DNA from: Celoporthe dispersa
Taxonomy: Eukaryota; Ascomycota; Sordariomycetes; Diaporthales; Cryphonectriaceae
Length of the DNA: 64,000 bases
Assembly: GCA_016584495.1 (NCBI GenBank)
Contig: WAID01000003.1
Coordinates: 3,162,001 to 3,226,000, forward strand
Reading direction: 5' to 3'
Position numbers and translations under genes: made by a program. The notes under the pieces were generated by a model. It saw only the letters and a program-made list of their open reading frames with translations, did not search any database and had not been told where the DNA came from. Below are positions 56,898 through 64,000 of this stretch, piece by piece. The first letter of the stretch is position 1; the number at the start of each line of letters is the position of its first letter.

Positions 56898-59800
56898 GCT
56901 GGTCACGTTCTTGGGTGTCGGTCTGCTGCGTGGTTGTTGGTCGCGCGTCAGCGTAAATGTATAGACGAGTTGCTTCGGAGATGGAACGCCCCCTGTGCTG
57001 ATGATGATCGTGGGGGAACGTGGCGACAGCTATGGCATGGGTACTCACCTTTTCAAAAGAGAACGATGTGAAGGTTTGTGATTGGAAGAAGGGTGAGGTG
57101 CTTGAAGGAAGAGAGGGCAGAAATTGATTGGGTTGATGAAAATTGGAAATTTTCCTCTGGTTGTGGATTGCGAGACTTTGGGGCACAAAATGTAATTCGT
57201 GGAACGCAGGCATGTCGATATACATCAATATGAATTCTGAAACTCCCATTCTAGTCATAAATTAGGAAATTATGAAGCACAAAGTATTTGTGTGCATCAG
57301 AGTATGTCGACACCTGTTGCCATTCGTTGATATATACTTGGGTAATTACATTCGAACTGTCAGTACTGATTTTGTACCAGTTTTTGAAATTATATTGGAA
57401 CTATTCTTAAACTAATTAACACACAAATCTGGGCAAGCTATATTATTGTTATAGCTATGGTGGGATAACTACAAGACTTAAGCTATGAACGCGCAAAGGG
57501 TCGAGGCCACCAAAAGCCACGTTCATGAAAATGCTGTCATTGCATAGGACGCTTGACTGTTGGATCAATGTGATGTTGCTCCGAACCCATGAGTCCGCAA
57601 GAGTCTCGACTGGGTGCGTCAAGCTGAGTTAAAACTTGGAGAGGACACCATAACAGCTAATTGTATAGGTGGAAGAGAGCATTAAGATTACATTTGCTTT
57701 GGTCAATATTCAGACTTTCAGCAATAAAGACAGAGATACAACTTGATCAATATTGTAAGTCTAGGTCAGCTCCTGTTATATGCAGCTTTCATTGCTGGTA
57801 CACTTCATATTTAGTATTACAGCTCATTTCTTGGAGCTGTTCTGGCATAGCATGGGAATTATATAATTCTAAAAGGCCTGTCTAGTAATAGTACTGTCAG
57901 TCCTCTTCTAAGGCAAAGCGGCTCTCCAGGCCTCTCTGACAACCACACTCTGCTGCATCATATTTGTAGATACATCGCTTCCCAAAGGCAGAATGGGTTT
58001 GATAACCACCACAGCAGTGATATTCATGACTTAGTTTGCTCTTGTCTTATAGCTCATCAGCTCGGGCTCTTCTAAAATGTGGTTCTTGTTGGACTCAGCT
58101 CCCTTCTCCCAAGGTCAACAGCGCTGCACAGTTCATATACCTCAAGTACCTGAAATCCAGGTCTGCAAGCAGAGAGGGTACCAAAGAGATGGCAGTTGGG
58201 AACTGGATAGAAAACCAACATCAAATTTCCCAAGAGCACGCAGTCGGCTTCGATTGGACTAACTCTAGACCATAAAATCCCATGATCACTGGAGGCTGCA
58301 CAGTCTTTTCTTAGGAGACAACATGGAGAACTTCGCATTTTGACACCCTCTCCTTTAGAACAGAGGGAATCTCTTCCTACAAGGCTTGTTAGTCCGCTTG
58401 GTCTTCAACCATTGCAAGGCCACGTCAGCCCATAGCCTGGTGATCGGGGTGGCTTTACTGACTGTCTCCGGCCACGCTTTGAGCTGCTACAAGAAGTCAT
58501 CAAAATATACACTCTGATATCAAGACACTTGTATGAAATCTGCAACAGACTATGCAATGTGCAGACACAATGGTCTTCAAGCGGTTGCTCTTTGCATCAA
58601 TCTTGTCTGTGATACTACCTAAGCAGCCTCCAGCATATATTCCAAGATCTCCACTATTGAGCACCTTGTTCTTCTCTCTTTTTCTGAATGTCCCATGTCC
58701 TCTTTCCATCAGACTAGAGACAATAGCAACATGAAGGTTCTAAAGCCATTTGGCCTCGGCTCCAAGGCAGTTCGGGGTCGGGCACACCGAAAAGGAGTTC
58801 GCCTGATGGATTCACCGGTACGGTTCCTCCGAATCCCCCGACGCTGGTTTCTACTATACCCCGTCCTCTGGCGAGCGGGCGTTACTTGTGGCGACAAAAC
58901 TTGCTCGGAGCCAACCACGCATACCCCGAGGCCCGTAAGGTCCGAAATACAACGCAACTTTTTTCTTTTTAGCACCGCTCGGCCCCGAAACGGGAACAAG
59001 ACGGATATTCTTCAGGGAACTTTGATGGATGCACCCTTCTCTCGCTCGTTCGCGCTCCGATCCGGCCAACCTGGTCTCTTTCTTTGATCCTCGACACAGC
59101 ATGTGAATTATGGCCTGATGCCCTGATCCATGATGGTTTGGCCGATGCGACCACACAGCGGTTCAACAGTCCTGGTCTGTCTGCACGGGGGTCTGCGCGC
59201 ATCAGCGCAAGACCACTAATCAGTCTTGGAATCTTTTCAATCAATCAATCAAAAGGGTCGGTTGAAGTTGCCACCCTTGGGCTCTGAGCGTGAACAGGGT
59301 CGATCGTCGCAAGAGCGGCAGCTCGGCTGCGATTTCCCCTGTAGTTTGTATGGTAATTTGGCGGTCCTCAAATAGCCATTCAGCCTTTTCTTCCTCTGTG
59401 ATAGCAAAGTGGATCACGAGTTTGGAAAAAAAAAGGCCCCAACCAAACCTGCAGATCAACTGGGGCGCGGGCTCTGGAGACGTGGTGTGAGATTTACCTT
59501 TCCACACCTCGCCGAGGTTAAGTATGGGGGACTGGAGACAAAGCAGCCAATGGTCTTACACGCTTTGAGGACAGGGGTTGCTACCAAGGGGGGGGGGGCA
59601 CACTTCAAGATACCAAACCGAATCACCTCGGCTACATATGGCTTTGATACAAGTGATGAAGGATCAAGATGGTGTGGACTTGTGTGTTTGTTTTTTTTAC
59701 AGAAAAAGAAAAGGTCAAAGGGTCAAGTGGATATTTTGTGGATAGGGAAGCATGTGTTGGATCATGCAGCATCTTTGGTGAGAGAGGAAGGGGAGTGCAT

Positions 59801-60568
59801 GTGAGGCATCCACACTGAAGCCAGGGTCTTTGCCCTGATACCATGGCTGCTGAGAGAACGGAAAGCCTAACGCAGTACCGCCTATTAAAAGCACCCCAGA
59901 ACCCCCCTGATCAGAGGCTCTGTCCTTGTCTACAATCAATAAGAACTGGATGCACGGTCATGGCGGCGAGTCAGTCTTGCCAGGCCACTGCATCCCAAGC
60001 GCGCAATGGAGGGGCGGTCAGCATCAATATCATCGTCTCATCTATAGTTGGTGCTGGCCAGGAGAGAAAGAAAAGAGAGGCTACAAGTTTAGTAGTACCC
60101 GTCCACCTCGAATGTTCCAGGTAACTGCCATGTAGATCTCAATGTTGAGCACAAGCTGGACGGACCTGCCCGATCTCTCCAGTCCAGCATAATTACTACA
60201 GCAAGGTCGAGACCGAGGCAACTTATTATCCACACCTAATCATGCTCCGGGTTCTGTATGTAGGTCATTCCTCGGCAAACTCTCCACATGTTCGGACTTG
60301 AAGGCTTGACTGTGAATCCCTCTCCCTCCCCCTCCCCCCCCCAACATTGTTAGTCCGGGCCACCGGGAAACTGCAATAAGCCGTACAAACCGTCTCCGAG
60401 CCGGGCTCTAGAAAATTTTTATGCACGCTGCGGCTCTTGAATTCCTCACTCGCGCTACGATTTTAAGAGGTCTTGAAAGAGAAAATTTTGAAAGAGCGAC
60501 TCAGACGAACAGAGCATCCTGGCAGAAATAGAGAGAGCGAGAGTGGTTGAGTGGTAAATTGTCGCTGG
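56898..60568. other. Gene-poor, partly AT-rich region
   Basis: The first 300 bp are the 5' flank of the preceding gene. From about 57.25 to 58.7 kb composition is clearly more AT-rich than the rest, with many stops in all frames. This would fit an eroded, possibly RIP-mutated repeat, but no transposon domain was recognised. GC-rich unassigned sequence with a G8-9 run near 59590 follows. Confidence 0.4.
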
Positions 60569-60709
60569 ATGAGAATCTCTGCGGTGTGGCTGCTGCTCGG
60601 TCTCGTACTCGCCAGCGAACCACGTGGCACCCGCAGAGAGAGCAGCCGCCCGCTTGCGAGAAGAGCGAGAGAAAGCCACCTCTTCGGCGCCGGTCCCAGC
60701 GATTCATAG
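60569..60709 (+). CDS. Possible tiny secreted peptide (46 aa)
   Basis: Tentative. ATG 60569 opens 46 codons ending at TAG 60707. The first 16 residues (MRISAVWLLLGLVLAS) are a textbook signal-peptide shape. The rest is basic with two RR pairs (GTRR/ESSRPLARR/ARESHLFG...), a layout resembling Kex2-processed peptides. There is no homology I recognise and no independent expression evidence, so chance is quite possible. Confidence 0.25.
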   Translation: MRISAVWLLLGLVLASEPRGTRRESSRPLARRARESHLFGAGPSDS

Positions 60710-62717
60710 AGAGACCGGGGCCGGACTGCCAAACGACATGTCCTGACCAACAGGTCAATGCAGGGCCTGCAAGTGTGGTTTTCCCAGAAATTGCAAGCCC
60801 TGGAAGGCCTGTAAATATGACGCAGTAATTACGCCAGCCACAGCGCCGAGTGCGTTCCATTTCTATGCTGATGTCACAAAAGAGGGAGGGACGGAGGGAG
60901 AGAGAGCGGGAGACAGAGGATGACCTGCTCGACCTGATACACCAGCCACGCTCGAATACGTACCTCGGGCACTGTTTGTTGCTGCCTGTGTGCCTGTGCC
61001 ACCCCGACACCAAAAGTAATCATTGTGGATGGACAAGCCGAGGGGTGGAAGGGAGGGGCTTACCGGGGCGGATTTCACGGCTAGATCCATAAGTCCGACT
61101 CCGTGGGTTTGAAACGGAGGGCAAAACGGTAGATTGTGTCAAAAAAAAATAATAAAAAAAAAAAGAAAAAAGGAAAAAAAGGCCAAGGCTAGGTAGGGTA
61201 CCTTGGATCCTTTCCTGGGGCAGGATGGATCCGAAAAGTTGCCCTACTGTACGATGACAGGCACACCTAACTTGGGACCCAGCTCAATGGTTCTCGCTCT
61301 GCTTGGTCGCTCCGAATCCGAAAGCAAAAAAAAAACAAAAACCCAAGAAAAAAATAGGGTCGCCGATACTATCTATGTATATCCTCATGACCGGGCAAAA
61401 ACCAGGGTCCCACTTCGGTGACATGGGGGCCAGACTCAGCTCTCGTCAAGAGATCTGCTTTTCTCTCTCTGTGTCTCTGTGGAAAATGTCGTAAGCCTCT
61501 TGATAGGAAGAAGAAGAAGAAAAAACAAGCTTCTAAATCGCCGGCCACGTGTAGTCAGATTTGCATCCATTCCCCATCAGCCACACTTGACAACGCGTCC
61601 CCCCCCCCCCCTCCTGAATCCATCTCGCGCCAAGCTGTCGGAACGAGGAGACCCTGCGTTCCCTTTGTGTGCTCATGGAGAAGGAGAGCCAGAGCCACGG
61701 ACAAATACGCATACACACACACACACGATCTGACGGGCACACCTCCGACCCCCGTAAAGAGGCGACAGCTTTCAGGAGAACAAAAGGCTCCCGTGTTGTT
61801 GTCGTACTGCGTATTGGCAAATTCGTCCGAGCTGACGGGCGGGCTTCGGCCTGTTGCTTGTCCTCCACGCCTCACCCTCCCCCCCACCAACCAATCTACA
61901 CGCTACAAGGGGTTTATAGGTGAATAGTTGGGGGCGTAAGGTAAAATGTATGTATCATAGATCTGTAGGATTTTGACTCTTGTGTGGGTAGGATGGGAAA
62001 GAGAAATAAATCTAATAAAAAAAAAGAGGGAAAAAAAACACAAAAAACCAGGACAAGTCAGCATTAGATGCCGTTGGCCTAAAGGCCAAAAGCTCACTAA
62101 AGCGCCCTGTTTCTTCTCCCTCCCTCATTAGTTTCTCTTTCCTGCCTGGGCGGGTGAGATGAGAGCAGAGGTACCTCGCATAGATGTCCTAGCTCGGCTA
62201 CGTGCATGTCCAGATATCAAAAACATGGGCTGTTTTTTTTTCTTTCTCTTAGGGAGGGGGGGAGGGCGGGGTTTAGGTGGGCGCTGGCTGTGCGGGGGAG
62301 CTAACAAGAAGGAATGCATGGCATCGCATGCGCCTCTGGCTGGTCGATACGTGTATCTGGAAAAGGAGGTATTCCGCGAAAGAGGGTCCACTGGAACGAC
62401 CTGCCATACAGATATACGTACAAATAAATACGGCTGCGGGTCATCTTAAACGCGTATGGAAAAAATAAAGTGAGCTTGCCTGCACGCTACGTCGTAGTCG
62501 TGTAGGTGATATTGTGTGTGTACCGGTTGTATTATTGATGAGGAGAAGAGGGGGGGAGGGGAGGATTGGGGGCAGCGCAAGCGGTTCACGACTGCAACGG
62601 TGAGGTAGGATTGTAAGTGAGGGGGTTACGTTTCAGGTTTCAAGGATCAATTCATCATTACAGAGCTTTTTTTTTTTCCTTCTTCTTTCTTGCCTTCTCT
62701 CGCCGTTGTAGTACGCA

Positions 62718-62751
<34 letters not shown>

Positions 62752-64000
62752 TCTCCTTGTTGCTCACCCCGTTCGTCCTCGTCTGAGCTTCTCCACACCA
62801 GACACGTCTGGTATTTTCCTTTTGCCAAGATGGAGACTGTGCATTGGGTTCTCAGCCCGCTGGAAAGTCTCAATGCGGACCCGGGCTCGTTCTTGTCTGG
62901 GGTTTTGGAATTAAACGCAAATCATCGAATCACACCCCGGTCTCTTCTTCCTCCCTTCCCTCTTTCTGATCGGAGAGGGAGAGGGAGGGGGAGGGAGTGT
63001 GTGTGTGTGTGTCTCTCTCTCTCTACCTCTCTTTCTCCGTCCATGGCAAAACGCCGAAGCTGAAGAGCGGGCGGGTAGGACGAATATTACGCCGCCTTGC
63101 CTGCTGCGCCACCGCCTGTGTGAGAATTACTCTGAGACCCCGTATTTCCGGCTCTGCAATTCGTTTGAGCCAGGGCTTCGTTCCTCCTGCGAGCATCAGC
63201 ACCAGCACCAGAACCAGCTCTTCCCCCCCCCTCTCTCTCCCCCGTCTTTTCTCTTTCTTTCTCTCTGTCCCTCTCACCTTTTCTGTCTTTTGTCTCCCGC
63301 CTGCTGGTTGAGTTTAGTAAGACTGTACCATAGTAGCAGTGGTGTGGTGTGGGTGGGGCACGAAAGGATACCGCCGGGCCACATCCTCCCACCCACCCTT
63401 GCATGCCAGCCAGCCTGCAGTCTTCCTTTTGGGTCGGTGGAGAACCTAGCCTGTAGATATGCATGCATGCACGCCGCCCATTAGTGAAAGGGCAACCGCA
63501 TGCGAGCTTGGTACAAAATAAGTATGGTAAAGTACATGGACAGGGACGCTGCCAGCGGGGAGAGGCGGGTATGTACGTCCTATTCGTACCTGCTGGGGGG
63601 GGTTGATGGGGGAGGAGAGGAGGGGATACACATTCGATTTTTGGGGGTGGGTTTTTTCTTCTTTGTATGTGTGCATGCATGCATGCACCCAATATCTGAG
63701 AATCCTACTGTGATGGGCGGCTGGTCCTGTACATAGCCTGTAGTCTACATGCACGTGTGTGCGTTGGCGGAGTGGGTGGCGGCAAAGGCCCCCGCCCCTG
63801 GTATTATATACTATTGTACATGCTCTGCTGTTGGGGTTGTGAGAGCTACAGTAGGTACTTAAAAAAAAAAATAATTGCAGCAGGCGGTAAACAGGAACGA
63901 GACGGGGTTAGAGGGCGGACGGGAACTTGTGTTGGGTGGGCATCCTGCAGCCACACAGGTAGTAGGAGGCCAAAGAGGGTGAGAGAACCGCGGTGCATCA
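60710..64000. other. Gene-free, simple-sequence-rich end of window
   Basis: No credible gene. It has A-rich interrupted runs (61141-61180), C10-11 near 61602, (CA)n (61715-61729), (CT)n then (GT)n (62717-62752), (GT)n/(CT)n (62998-63024) and GCAT repeats (63459-63472, 63673-63686). Confidence 0.4.

Noticed and set aside
1..64000. CRISPR arrays, rRNA genes, intact transposons
   Set aside because: No spaced direct repeats, no rRNA core sequences and no transposase or reverse-transcriptase motifs were seen on either strand.

Overview
The window reads as nuclear DNA of a filamentous ascomycete (Pezizomycotina, probably a sordariomycete-like fungus). Evidence: short GT-AG introns (about 60-180 nt) with CTAAC-like branch sites, GC-rich coding and looser flanks, and a gene set including an RNA-dependent RNA polymerase, a CFEM-like GPI protein, an unspecific peroxygenase, a two-Myb telobox protein and a DUF7704-like membrane protein. 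No prokaryotic features, rRNA genes, CRISPR arrays or intact transposons are visible. Layout: (1) 0-8.6 kb: 5' part of an SLC33A1-type acetyl-CoA transporter (-), a CENP-O/Mcm21 kinetochore protein (+), a secreted protein with a 24/48-bp tandem repeat (+), and an MFSD10-like transporter (+). (2) 8.9-18.5 kb: an unusual intron-containing tRNA-Arg(CCT) (-), a DCAF11/LEC14B-type WD40 protein (-), a four-TM DUF7704-like protein (-), a Tay1/Teb1-like double-Myb protein (+) and ribosomal protein S4 (+). (3) 18.5-31.4 kb: a gene-poor stretch, then mitochondrial D-lactate dehydrogenase (+) and an RNA-dependent RNA polymerase (+). (4) 32-47 kb: a secreted precursor-like protein with three RHHQGV repeats (-), a heme-thiolate peroxygenase (-), a small RING-like protein (+), a Ppn2-type endopolyphosphatase (-), the COX assembly factor Pet191 (-) and a large Ser/Thr-rich CFEM-like GPI protein (-). 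(5) 47-64 kb: mostly gene-free, microsatellite-rich DNA around Vms1/ANKZF1 (-) and a small unidentified nuclear-type protein (-). The genes are mostly unrelated housekeeping functions: ribosome and stalled-ribosome rescue, kinetochore, telomere, mitochondrial respiration, polyphosphate, RNA silencing. They do not form an operon-like unit. The most novel element is the RHHQGV repeat precursor, which lies about 2.5 kb from the peroxygenase. A second, technical theme is that four conserved genes (the DCAF11 homologue, D-lactate dehydrogenase, Pet191, Vms1) each need one or two frame corrections. Most fall at short homopolymers, which suggests base-calling errors in the assembly, although real lesions are not excluded.
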